In this document: positions 6,683-13,399 of the stretch, in pieces | How positions within the stretch are numbered: the first letter of the stretch is position 1 | How the letters are laid out: every line of letters begins with the position of its first letter | From: Haloferacaceae archaeon PL-Br10_E2g29 | Lineage (GTDB): Archaea; Halobacteriota; Halobacteria; Halobacteriales; Haloferacaceae | DNA: 13,631 nt | NCBI GenBank assembly: GCA_001563965.1 | Contig: LKMS01000024.1 | Coordinates: 1 to 13,631 of the forward strand | Direction: 5' to 3' | Notes under the pieces: model-generated | The model's input: only the letters and a program-made list of their open reading frames with translations | Database searches by the model: none | Told to the model about the DNA's origin: nothing | Made by a program: the position numbers and the translations under genes

Positions 6683-8233
6683 TTAGATCGGGATGTTGCC
6701 GTGTTTTTTCGACGGTTTGTCCTCGCGTTTCGACAGCAACATATCGAGGTCGTTGACGAGTCGTTGTCGGGTTTCGCCGGGTTCGATCACGTCGTCGAGA
6801 AAGCCCCGGTCGGCCGCTGTGTACGGGTTGGCGAACTCCTGGCGGTACTCCTCGATCAGTTCCTCGCGGTCGGCTTCAGGCGTGTCGCTTTCGGCCAACT
6901 CCTCGCGGTAGAGGATGTTGACCGCACCTTTCGGCCCCATCACGGCGATTTCGGCGGTCGGCCACGCGTAGTTCACGTCGCCGCCGATGTGTTTCGACGA
7001 CATCACGCAGTAGGCCCCGCCGTAGGCCTTCCGCGTGATGACGGTGAGCAACGGAACGGTCGCCTCGGCGTACGCGTACAGGAGTTTTGCGCCGTGACGA
7101 ATAATGCCGCCGTGTTCTTGGTCGGTTCCGGGCATGAAGCCCGGCACGTCCTCGAAGGTGAGAATCGGGATGTTGAACGCATCGCAGAACCGGACGAATC
7201 GCGCGCCCTTCTCGCTCGCCTCGATGTCGAGCGTGCCCGCGTTCACCCGTGGCTGGTTGGCGACGATACCGACCGAGTGGCCGTCAAGCCGGGCAAAGCC
7301 GACGACGAGGTTCTTGGCGAACCGTTCGTGGATCTCGAAAAACGAGCTCTCGTCGACGACCGCGTCGATTACGTCGACCGCGTCGTAAGGTTTTTTGGGT
7401 GCGTTTGGAACGACAGCCGCGAGTTCGTCGGTGCGGCGGTCGGGGTCGTCCCACGGGTCGAGCCGTGGCGGGTCTTCGACGTTGTTCTGGGGAAGATACG
7501 AGAGCAACAGCGCGATTTCGTCGAGCGCCTGTTGCTCGCTGTCGACGGCGAAATGCGCCGCCCCCGACGTGGCCGAGTGGGTGACCGCGCCGCCGAGTTC
7601 CTCGAAACTCACCTGCTCGCCGGTGACGGTTTCGACGACATCCGGCCCCGTGATGAACATGTGGCTCGTGTCTTTGATCATGAAAACGAAATCCGTGATC
7701 GCCGGCGAGTACACTGCGCCGCCCGCACAGGGGCCCATAATGGCCGAAATCTGCGGAATCACGCCGCTAGCGTCGGTGTTGCGCTGAAAGATCTCGCCGA
7801 ACCCGCCGAGCGAGCCGACACCTTCCTGAATCCGTGCGCCAGCCGAGTCGTTGAGGCCGACGACGGGTGCGCCGACCTCCATCGCTTTGTCCATCACCTT
7901 GCAGATTTTCTCGGCGAACACCTCGCCGAGCGAGCCGCCGAAGACGGTGAAGTCGTGGGCAAACACGAAGACGGTTCGGCCGTTGACCTCGCCGTAGCCG
8001 GTGACGACGCCGTCGGTCAGGAGCTGTTGTTCCTCCATCCCGAACGTGTGGTTTCGGTGGGTGCGGAACTGGTCGAACTCGTGAAACGAGCCGTCGTCGA
8101 GGAAGTACTCGATCCGTTCGCGAGCGGTGAGTTTGCCTTTGTCGTGTTGTTTGGCAATGCGCTCGTCGCCGCCACCCTGTTCGGCTTCGGCGCGCTTTGC
8201 GCGAAGCTCCTCGATCCGGTCGTCCATCGTCAT
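6683..8233 (-). CDS. pccB: Propionyl-/acetyl-CoA carboxylase carboxyltransferase beta subunit
   Basis: A 516-residue carboxyltransferase of the biotin-dependent acyl-CoA carboxylase family, which transfers CO2 from carboxybiotin to an acyl-CoA to give methylmalonyl-CoA or malonyl-CoA. Landmarks from this start: KGKLTARERI (32-41), NDSAGARIQEG (128-138), the first oxyanion-hole region GPCAGGAVYSPA (167-178), NQPRVNAGTLD (326-336), DVPGFMPG (362-369), the second oxyanion-hole region KAYGGAYCVMSSKH (402-415) and the family ending KKHGNIPI. The residue in the substrate-selecting position after GGAY is Cys409. I recall Cys from actinobacterial AccD5-type propionyl-CoA carboxylases, while other homologues have Asp or Ile; this supports a propionyl-CoA role but does not prove it. 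A GTG at 8266 would add 11 residues. The ATG at 8233 gives the usual N-terminus MTMDDRIEELR and follows a weak GGTGG. No biotin carboxylase or biotin carrier gene is in the window. Confidence 0.93.
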   Translation of the reverse strand: MTMDDRIEELRAKRAEAEQGGGDERIAKQHDKGKLTARERIEYFLDDGSFHEFDQFRTHRNHTFGMEEQQLLTDGVVTGYGEVNGRTVFVFAHDFTVFGGSLGEVFAEKICKVMDKAMEVGAPVVGLNDSAGARIQEGVGSLGGFGEIFQRNTDASGVIPQISAIMGPCAGGAVYSPAITDFVFMIKDTSHMFITGPDVVETVTGEQVSFEELGGAVTHSATSGAAHFAVDSEQQALDEIALLLSYLPQNNVEDPPRLDPWDDPDRRTDELAAVVPNAPKKPYDAVDVIDAVVDESSFFEIHERFAKNLVVGFARLDGHSVGIVANQPRVNAGTLDIEASEKGARFVRFCDAFNIPILTFEDVPGFMPGTDQEHGGIIRHGAKLLYAYAEATVPLLTVITRKAYGGAYCVMSSKHIGGDVNYAWPTAEIAVMGPKGAVNILYREELAESDTPEADREELIEEYRQEFANPYTAADRGFLDDVIEPGETRQRLVNDLDMLLSKREDKPSKKHGNIPI

Positions 8234-8275
8234 TGCGGACCACCACTCATTGGTCACAGTCGACACCCAGCGACG

Positions 8276-8283
8276 GCAAAAGG
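8276..8283 (-). promoter_or_regulatory. Possible promoter element of pccB
   Basis: Minus-strand CCTTTTGC lies about 45-50 nt before the ATG at 8233. A start site about 26 nt downstream would give a leader of roughly 20 nt containing the weak GGTGG before that ATG. The match to a haloarchaeal TATA box is poor, so this is tentative. Confidence 0.25.
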
Positions 8284-8345
8284 GTTCCGCAATCCGAAAA
8301 CCGCGATTCGACAGTTGACGAAAATTGCGAGAGGAACATCCGCAG

Positions 8346-8425
8346 CAACCGAGTCGTCGCCGGCGATCCGCTCACATCTTGTCGCCGCCGAGCCGCTCAC
8401 ATCTTGTCGCCGCCGAGCCGCTCAC
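8346..8425. repeat. 25-bp tandem repeat at the SDR stop codon
   Basis: Two perfect, adjacent 25-bp copies lie at 8371-8395 and 8396-8420. Each runs from CTCACATCTT to CCGAGCCG on the plus strand. A partial third copy (CTCAC) at 8421-8425 overlaps the SDR stop codon (8422-8424), and a degenerate copy on the other side (8346-8370) matches 14 of the last 17 bases. On the minus strand each copy begins TGAG, reproducing the SDR stop context. The perfect identity points to recent slippage or duplication between the SDR and pccB. Confidence 0.85.
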
Positions 8426-9126
8426 GCCTCGCCGTAGACGGGCACGGCCGCACCGCTCGTGACGCTCGCGGCATCCGAACAGAGGAACAACATGACGCGG
8501 GCGACCTCGGCGGGCGAAACCCACTCGTCGGAAGGCGTCATCATCTCGCGGTTCATCGGGGTATCGAGCACGCTCGGCATGACGCAGTTCGCCCGGACGG
8601 TGCCGAGATTTTCTTCGGCGATCGTTTCGGTCAGAATCCGGACGCCGGCCTTCGTCGACCGATAGATGCCGTCGCCGGAACCGCCTTCGAGCCCGGAGCG
8701 CGCCGAGACGCTGACGATCGCACCCTCGGTTTCTCCCAGCGCGGGCAACGCGTGTTTCGAGGCCAGAAACATCGTTTTGAGATTGACTGCGAACAACATA
8801 TCGAACTGGCTCACGTCGGTGTCTTCGATCGGGTCGCCACCGCGCCAGGTACCCGCGATGTTCAACAGATAATCGATTCGACCGTGGTCGGCGACAATGT
8901 GGGCCATCGTCTCGCGCACATCGGCCTCGTCGGTGAAATCCCCCTGATAGAACCTGATCGAGTCGCGTGGCTCCAGCAGCGAGTCGTCGCCCTCGATGTC
9001 GACGATGTCGCAGGCGGCGACCGTTGCGCCCGCGTCGGCAAACGCGGTGGCGACGGCACTGCCGAGTGCGCCGTTGCTTCCGGTGACGACCGCAACGCGG
9101 TCGGTGAAATCGAACTGAGCGGACAT
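8422..9126 (-). CDS. Short-chain dehydrogenase/reductase (SDR), probably NAD-dependent
   Basis: A 234-residue classical SDR. The Rossmann fingerprint TGSNGALG (15-22) follows the first strand. An acidic residue at the end of strand 2 (ACDIVD, D40) favours NAD(H) over NADP(H). NIAG (89-92, variant of NNAG), N115 (AVNLKT) and the catalytic S141, Y155, K159 (YRSTK) are all present, as is the PSVLDTPM segment after strand 6 (184-191). Members oxidise or reduce hydroxyl/keto groups on varied substrates; the FabG-like length fits an acyl-chain or sugar alcohol substrate, but none can be assigned. The start is well fixed: a minus-strand ATTTATAC box sits at the leaderless distance from this ATG. It lies upstream of pccB in the same direction but is separated by 188 nt and the tandem repeat, so it is probably its own unit. 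Confidence 0.9.
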   Translation of the reverse strand: MSAQFDFTDRVAVVTGSNGALGSAVATAFADAGATVAACDIVDIEGDDSLLEPRDSIRFYQGDFTDEADVRETMAHIVADHGRIDYLLNIAGTWRGGDPIEDTDVSQFDMLFAVNLKTMFLASKHALPALGETEGAIVSVSARSGLEGGSGDGIYRSTKAGVRILTETIAEENLGTVRANCVMPSVLDTPMNREMMTPSDEWVSPAEVARVMLFLCSDAASVTSGAAVPVYGEA

Positions 9127-9148
9127 AAGGGTAAACTCGGCGGTAGGA

Positions 9149-9156
9149 GTATAAAT
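9149..9156 (-). promoter_or_regulatory. TATA box of the SDR gene
   Basis: Minus-strand ATTTATAC, with TTTATA beginning 29 nt before the ATG at 9126. This matches the spacing of the xpb and bax1 boxes and implies a leaderless transcript. It is the closest match to a consensus archaeal TATA box in the window. Confidence 0.65.
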
Positions 9157-9233
9157 CGATGGGCGGCCGGCGAGGAGGGTGTAACGAGTCGCAGTTACGG
9201 CGACGCCGGCGGTGAGGAAGGCGACGTCACCGA

Positions 9234-10214
9234 CTACGGCGTCATGACGAGTTTCCCGAAGAAGCTGTCTTCGAGCACGGCTCGTTGGGCCTCGGCTGCC
9301 TCCGCAAGGCCGTAGGTTTCGGCAACCTGAATCTCGAGGTCGCCGGCGGCCATGAGCGACGCCAAGCCGGACAACGGCTCGCGGAAATCCGGCGTGTTGA
9401 ACATGCTCATCATCGTGAGCTGCAGGTCCTTCCCGCGGGCGGCCGACGACTGGCTAAAGCCGACCGCCGGCTCCTTTTCGCCGATGCCGACGACCCGACA
9501 GCCCGTTGCGGCGACCGCCGCGTCGAGGTCGAGATACTCGTGCATCCGGTGGTCGAGAACCACGTCGACGCCGTCGTCGCGGGTCGCCCGTGATTCGGCC
9601 GCTGAGACGATGGCCTCTGCGAGGTCGTCGCGGCGGTAGTCGAGAGCGGCGTCCGCGCCGAGGTCACGGAGTCGGTCGTGGTGTGTCGGTTTGGCGGTCG
9701 TGATGACCTGTGCGCCCGCTGCGGCTGCAAGCTGCACGGCCGCGTGGCCGACGCCGCCCGAACCGCCGTGAATGAGACAGCGATCGCCGACCTGCAAGCC
9801 GGCGTGATCGACGAGCGCGCGCCACGCGGTGACCGCGGCAACGCCCGCCCCGCCGGCGGCAACGAGGTCGACGCCGTCAGGAAGGTGAACCAGTCGATCC
9901 TCGGGGACGACGGCATACTCGGCGTAGCCGCCGTCGTGATCCTTCCCGATGGCGGTGCCGTACACCGCGTCGCCCTCGCTGAAGCCCTCGACGAACTCGC
10001 TCGTTTCGACGACCCGGCCGGCGACGTCGATGCCGGGAATCATCGGGAGCTGGTAGGGTTTGTACGAGCCCTCGCGAAAGTAGGTGTCGACCGGATTGAC
10101 GCCCGCGCCGACGACCTCGACGAGCACCTCGTGGCCCGTTGGGTCGGGCCGGTCGATGTCGTCAACGGTGAGCACGTCGGTTCCCCCGTGGCTGTGGTAT
10201 CGGACTGCGCGCAT
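9234..10214 (-). CDS. qor: Zinc-independent NADPH:quinone reductase-like MDR oxidoreductase
   Basis: A 326-residue medium-chain dehydrogenase/reductase with an N-terminal GroES-like domain (about 1-120) and a Rossmann domain carrying HGGSGGVGHAAVQLA (149-163), the nucleotide-binding motif of the quinone oxidoreductase branch. It has neither the catalytic zinc ligands nor the four structural-zinc cysteines of alcohol dehydrogenases: the region around residue 60 reads IPGIDVAG, without the GHE of zinc enzymes. It ends in DSFFGKLVMTP, usual for QOR-like proteins. Expected activity is NADPH-dependent reduction of quinones or activated C=C bonds, possibly in redox stress; the actual substrate is unknown. 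It is a single-gene unit divergent from xpb, and a minus-strand TTTTTATTT box upstream fixes the start at 10214 as a leaderless ATG. Confidence 0.9.
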   Translation of the reverse strand: MRAVRYHSHGGTDVLTVDDIDRPDPTGHEVLVEVVGAGVNPVDTYFREGSYKPYQLPMIPGIDVAGRVVETSEFVEGFSEGDAVYGTAIGKDHDGGYAEYAVVPEDRLVHLPDGVDLVAAGGAGVAAVTAWRALVDHAGLQVGDRCLIHGGSGGVGHAAVQLAAAAGAQVITTAKPTHHDRLRDLGADAALDYRRDDLAEAIVSAAESRATRDDGVDVVLDHRMHEYLDLDAAVAATGCRVVGIGEKEPAVGFSQSSAARGKDLQLTMMSMFNTPDFREPLSGLASLMAAGDLEIQVAETYGLAEAAEAQRAVLEDSFFGKLVMTP

Positions 10215-10235
10215 ACCCGGATGGACGCACGAGGC

Positions 10236-10244
10236 AAATAAAAA
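10236..10244 (-). promoter_or_regulatory. TATA box of the quinone reductase-like gene
   Basis: Minus-strand TTTTTATTT, whose A is 25 nt before the ATG at 10214, implying a leaderless transcript. It forms one half of a divergent promoter region shared with xpb. Confidence 0.6.
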
Positions 10245-10275
10245 GCCCCCTGCGGTGAGTCGGCGTTCGGCACGC

Positions 10276-10299
10276 AGCGAAACGGAGCGAACACAGCGA
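10276..10299. repeat. Phased AGCGA direct repeats in the divergent promoter region
   Basis: AGCGA occurs at 10276-10280, 10286-10290 and 10295-10299, spaced about one helical turn apart, midway between the TATA boxes of the reductase gene (minus) and xpb (plus). The position and spacing suit a regulator site, but the unit is short and GC-rich DNA yields such words easily. Confidence 0.3.
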
Positions 10300-10311
10300 G
10301 AGTCGAACGGA

Positions 10312-10317
10312 TTTTAC
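10312..10317 (+). promoter_or_regulatory. TATA box of xpb
   Basis: TTTTAC begins 29 nt before the GTG at 10341, with its A at -25. This supports leaderless initiation at that GTG rather than at the TTG at 10332, which lies 9 nt closer to the box. Confidence 0.6.
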
Positions 10318-10340
10318 TCTCGCCCGCTCGATTGCACGCA

Positions 10341-11693
10341 GTGACCGTCACGCTCGCCTACGAGTCGGGAACCATCGCGATCGAGAGCGACCGCGACAGC
10401 GACCCGGCCATCGCGAACCTCCCGGGTGCCGAGTACGACCCACGAAGCAAAACGGCGCGCGCGCCGGCATACCACTACGCCGCCATTCGCGACGTGCTCC
10501 GACGAGTCGACGCCGCGGTCGACGACCGCGTGCTCGACAGTGAAGCCGTGTCGCTGTCGACGAGTTACGATCTGCGCGAGTACCAACAGGAGGCTCTCGA
10601 CGCGTGGCTCACCCACACCCGCCGCGGCGTGCTCGAACTGCCGACCGGCGCGGGCAAAACCGTCATCGCACTCGCCGCGATGGCCGCGGTGTCGACACCG
10701 ACGCTCGTCGTCGTCCCGACAATCGACCTGCTCGAGCAGTGGCAGCGCGAACTCGAAACCGAGTTCGACTGTCCGATCGGTCGGCTCGGCGGCGGCGAAC
10801 AGCGGGTCGAACCGGTGACGGTGTCGACGTACGACTCGGCGTACCTGCGCGCCGACGAGTTGGGCGACCGGTTCGGCCTCGTCGTTTTCGATGAAGTTCA
10901 CCATCTCGGCGCGGACGGCTATCAGGACATCGCCCGCCTGCTGGCCGCCCCAGACCGGCTCGGGCTGACCGCGACGTTCGAGCGCCCCGACGGCGCACAC
11001 GAGGCAATTCGGGAACTCGTCGGCCCCCGCGTCTACGACATCGCGGTCGACGACCTTGCGGGCGACTTCCTCGCACCGTACGAAATCCGGCGAATCGAGG
11101 TCGAACTCACGCCCGCCGAACGGGCCGACTACGACGACGCCCAGGGCACCTTCGTCGAGTACGTTCGACAGTCGAACATCTCGTTTTCCAGCGGCAGCGA
11201 CTACCTCCAGTTGGTCAAGCGCTCGGGCACCGACCCCCAAGCGCGCGAGGCGCTGCTCGCCAAACAGCGCGCTCGCGAGCTGATGATGAACGCCGAAAAC
11301 AAGCGCCACCACCTCGCGCGCATTTTGGATCGCCACCGCGAGGACCGAATCATCGTGTTTACCGCTCACACCGAACTCGTCTACCGATTGTCGACCGAGT
11401 TCCTGTTGCCGGCGATCACGAACGAAACGGGGGCCAAAGAACGCCGCGAGATTCTCGAACGGTTTCGCGAGGGTACCTACAGCCGCGTTGTCGCCGCCAA
11501 CGTCCTCGACGAGGGCGTCGACGTGCCCGACGCCAACGTTGCCGTTGTGCTCTCGGGTAGCGGGAGCGAACGCGAGTTCACCCAACGGTTGGGTCGGATT
11601 CTCCGGCCGAAAGCGGACGGGGGACGCGCGGTGCTCTACGAACTCGTGAGTACCGAAACCGCCGAAGAGCGGGTTGCCGAGCGGCGGCGGTGA
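10341..11693 (+). CDS. xpb: Archaeal XPB (Rad25-type) superfamily 2 DNA helicase
   Basis: A 450-residue DNA translocase. The N-terminal damage-recognition-like region (about 1-75) is followed by helicase domain 1, with Q-motif-like LREYQQEALDAW (78-89), Walker A PTGAGKT (101-107), Walker B DEVHH (184-188) and LGLTAT (207-212). Helicase domain 2 has IIVFTAHTELVYRL (337-350), VLDEGVDVPDANV (388-400) and motif VI QRLGRILRP (415-423). Archaeal XPB partners Bax1, encoded next, to unwind and cut damaged DNA in nucleotide-excision-like repair. The XPB RED motif, normally in an FEREDG context in archaea, reads FERPDG (213-218) here, so its Glu is Pro. The GTG at 10341 is preferred because the upstream TTTTAC box lies at the exact leaderless distance; a TTG at 10332 would add three residues. 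It is divergent from the reductase gene and lies 126 nt upstream of bax1 in the same direction. Confidence 0.9.
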   Translation: MTVTLAYESGTIAIESDRDSDPAIANLPGAEYDPRSKTARAPAYHYAAIRDVLRRVDAAVDDRVLDSEAVSLSTSYDLREYQQEALDAWLTHTRRGVLELPTGAGKTVIALAAMAAVSTPTLVVVPTIDLLEQWQRELETEFDCPIGRLGGGEQRVEPVTVSTYDSAYLRADELGDRFGLVVFDEVHHLGADGYQDIARLLAAPDRLGLTATFERPDGAHEAIRELVGPRVYDIAVDDLAGDFLAPYEIRRIEVELTPAERADYDDAQGTFVEYVRQSNISFSSGSDYLQLVKRSGTDPQAREALLAKQRARELMMNAENKRHHLARILDRHREDRIIVFTAHTELVYRLSTEFLLPAITNETGAKERREILERFREGTYSRVVAANVLDEGVDVPDANVAVVLSGSGSEREFTQRLGRILRPKADGGRAVLYELVSTETAEERVAERRR

Positions 11694-11706
11694 CGGAATA
11701 TCTGCG

Positions 11707-11763
11707 GTACTGCGTTGTTCTCGGTGGTGAGTTGTTCTTGATACTGCGTTGTCCGGGGCGGTG
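11707..11763 (+). repeat. Imperfect direct repeat in the xpb-bax1 spacer
   Basis: TACTGCGTTGT occurs at 11708-11718 and again at 11742-11752, a 34-nt period. Similarity continues for about another 11 nt (CTCGGTGGTG against CGGGGCGGTG). GTTGTTCT is also repeated between them (11714 and 11731). The element lies after the xpb stop and before the bax1 promoter, so it may be a terminator or regulator region. Confidence 0.55.
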
Positions 11764-11789
11764 GAAACGCACCATGACGGCTCGGTTCG

Positions 11790-11796
11790 TTTTTAC
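11790..11796 (+). promoter_or_regulatory. TATA box of bax1
   Basis: TTTTTAC with its A at -25 from the GTG at 11820. TTTTAC begins exactly 29 nt upstream, identical to the xpb box. It supports a separate leaderless promoter for bax1 and fixes the GTG start. Confidence 0.65.
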
Positions 11797-11819
11797 TGCT
11801 CGCCGCGGAACGTCCATGC

Positions 11820-13343
11820 GTGCTGACGAAAGACCACCTCCGCGTTTCTCGCCGGGGCAACCGCTACCGCCCCCAGTTCATCGGCGAACCACAGCGCCCG
11901 CTCGCGGCCCGGCTCATCGGCACGTATCAGGGCCACGTCGGCGAAACGCGTGGCACGCTCGATGAGGCGGTCGAGGCAATCGAACGCGAGACAGACGACT
12001 TCAAACTCGTTCGCGGAGTGAGCGCACTGCTCGACCGCGAGGCCGACTTCGAAACCGACGCACCGTTGCCACCCGAACGCGCCCGCCGTGTCGCGTTCGA
12101 GGCCGCCGAACGGGTTGGCGTTGCCAGCGCGGATGAACGTGAGCAGGCTCTCGCGCTTGCTGCGGGCGGACTGGCCGTTGAACCGGCCACGATCGAGCGG
12201 TCGCTGTACGCCGACCGCGACTGCAACCAGCGGTTGGTCGCGTTCGACTCGCGATGGAGCCCCGAAACGCTGATCGAGCAGTACAACCTCTCGCTTGCCC
12301 AAACCGCGCTGTTCGATGCGACCGAGGTTCGGCTTCGGAGCGACGATCCACGGGCGTTGATTTCGGCGGTCAAGCGGCTGGGGCTGATGTACGAAATTGA
12401 ACAGCCAGAATCCGACGGTGGGGGTGGCACCACCGGTCAGCGGACGGTCGTCGTCACCGGCCCAGATCGCCTGTTTCGACGAACCCGGCGGTACGGCACC
12501 GCTTTCGCCCGCCTGCTGCGAACCGTCGCGGCGACGAGCGAGTGGGAACTGCGGGCGACCGTCGACGATCACAGCACAGAGCGTGAGTTGGTGCTCGGCC
12601 CACGCGACATCTCGGTGCCGGGCGTCGAGCCGGTTGCCGAACCGAGCTACGACAGCGGGGTCGAAGCCAACTTCGCCGCTCGGTTCAACGCGCTCGACCT
12701 CGACTGGGAGTTGCGCCGCGAGCCCGACCTGCTCGAAACGGGGCCGAGCGTGATGATTCCGGATTTCGCGTTCGACTACCGCTACGGGGAGTTCCGCGTC
12801 TACTTCGAGGTGATGGGCTTTTGGACGCCCGAGTACGTCGCAAAGAAACTCGATCAGTTGGCACACGTCGAGGACGTCGAACTCGTCGTCGCCGTGGACG
12901 AGTCGTTGGGGGTTGGCGAGGAGATTGCCGCGCGGGATCACCGAGCGATCACCTACACGGGGACGGTTCGACTCAAAGACGTCGTCGACGTGTTGCGTAC
13001 CTATGAAGCCGACCTCGTTGCCGAGGCGGCCGCTGACCTGCCCAGGAAGATCCAACCCGAGGCCGACGTGACGACGATTGAAGCGGTCGCCGACGCGTAC
13101 GGCGTATCGGCCGACGCGCTCGCCGACCGAACGTTTCCCGACCACGACCGACTCGGCGGGCTGTTGGTCCGACCCGCGGTAGTGCGAGCCATCGCCGACG
13201 ACCTCGAACCAGGGATGTCGCTTGCGGAGGCGGAGTCGGTGCTGGATAAATACGAGATCACCGAAACAAGCGCCGTGTTGTCGGCGGTTGGCTACCGCGT
13301 CGTGTGGGACGGGCTGTCGGGTGGAACGCTCGAACAGCGGTGA
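11820..13343 (+). CDS. bax1: Bax1-like XPB-partner nuclease (DUF790 family)
   Basis: The 507-residue protein matches the DUF790/Bax1 family that binds archaeal XPB and supplies a structure-specific nuclease. An N-terminal region (about 1-150) with LTKDHLRVSRRGNRYRPQF precedes a central domain (about 160-250). The nuclease core follows: E282 in VEANFAARF, WELRREPDLL (296-305), IPDFAF (313-318, D315), YFEVMGFWTPEYVAKK (328-343, E330, K342, K343). This is a PD-(D/E)xK-like arrangement with the lysine displaced. A C-terminal region (about 410-507) looks like small helical domains. It begins with GTG; an ATG at 11816 is out of frame. Its own TTTTTAC box lies at the leaderless distance even though xpb is immediately upstream, so the pair need not be strictly co-transcribed. 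The call as XPB partner rests on family recognition plus adjacency. Confidence 0.88.
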   Translation: MLTKDHLRVSRRGNRYRPQFIGEPQRPLAARLIGTYQGHVGETRGTLDEAVEAIERETDDFKLVRGVSALLDREADFETDAPLPPERARRVAFEAAERVGVASADEREQALALAAGGLAVEPATIERSLYADRDCNQRLVAFDSRWSPETLIEQYNLSLAQTALFDATEVRLRSDDPRALISAVKRLGLMYEIEQPESDGGGGTTGQRTVVVTGPDRLFRRTRRYGTAFARLLRTVAATSEWELRATVDDHSTERELVLGPRDISVPGVEPVAEPSYDSGVEANFAARFNALDLDWELRREPDLLETGPSVMIPDFAFDYRYGEFRVYFEVMGFWTPEYVAKKLDQLAHVEDVELVVAVDESLGVGEEIAARDHRAITYTGTVRLKDVVDVLRTYEADLVAEAAADLPRKIQPEADVTTIEAVADAYGVSADALADRTFPDHDRLGGLLVRPAVVRAIADDLEPGMSLAEAESVLDKYEITETSAVLSAVGYRVVWDGLSGGTLEQR

Positions 13344-13370
13344 CGACACGACAGATTCGGTGGGATGACC

Positions 13371-13377
13371 TTTTTAT
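13371..13377 (+). promoter_or_regulatory. TATA box of the 3'-edge gene
   Basis: TTTTTAT, beginning 29 nt before the ATG at 13400 with its A at -24, implies a leaderless transcript separate from bax1. It lies 28 nt after the bax1 stop codon. Confidence 0.6.
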
Positions 13378-13399
13378 CGACCCGCCACGACACTCGGCT

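Noticed and set aside
8234..8266. GTG at 8266 as the pccB start
   Set aside because: It adds an atypical NEWWSA segment before the family-typical MTMDDRIEELR, and the spacing to the nearest T-rich element is too short for a leaderless start.
8346..8425. The tandem repeat as a CRISPR array
   Set aside because: The units are directly adjacent with no spacers and only two are complete.
6644..8437. A 597-codon open frame on the plus strand antisense to pccB
   Set aside because: It mirrors the strongly conserved carboxyltransferase on the minus strand. Its composition and lack of recognisable motifs are typical of antisense frames in GC-rich haloarchaeal genes.
10264..10309. CGTTCG/CGAACG inverted repeat as a terminator hairpin
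   Set aside because: The arms are only 6 bp with a 34-nt loop, and the region lies between divergent genes, where no terminator is expected.
10332..10340. TTG at 10332 as the xpb start
   Set aside because: TTG starts are rare, and the TATA box spacing fits the GTG at 10341.
10314..11585. A 423-codon open frame on the minus strand covering xpb
   Set aside because: All helicase motifs are on the plus strand, and the minus frame has no recognisable domain.
11793..13349. A 518-codon open frame on the minus strand covering bax1
   Set aside because: It is an antisense shadow of a recognisable nuclease; no motifs, and the TATA box of bax1 reads in the plus direction.
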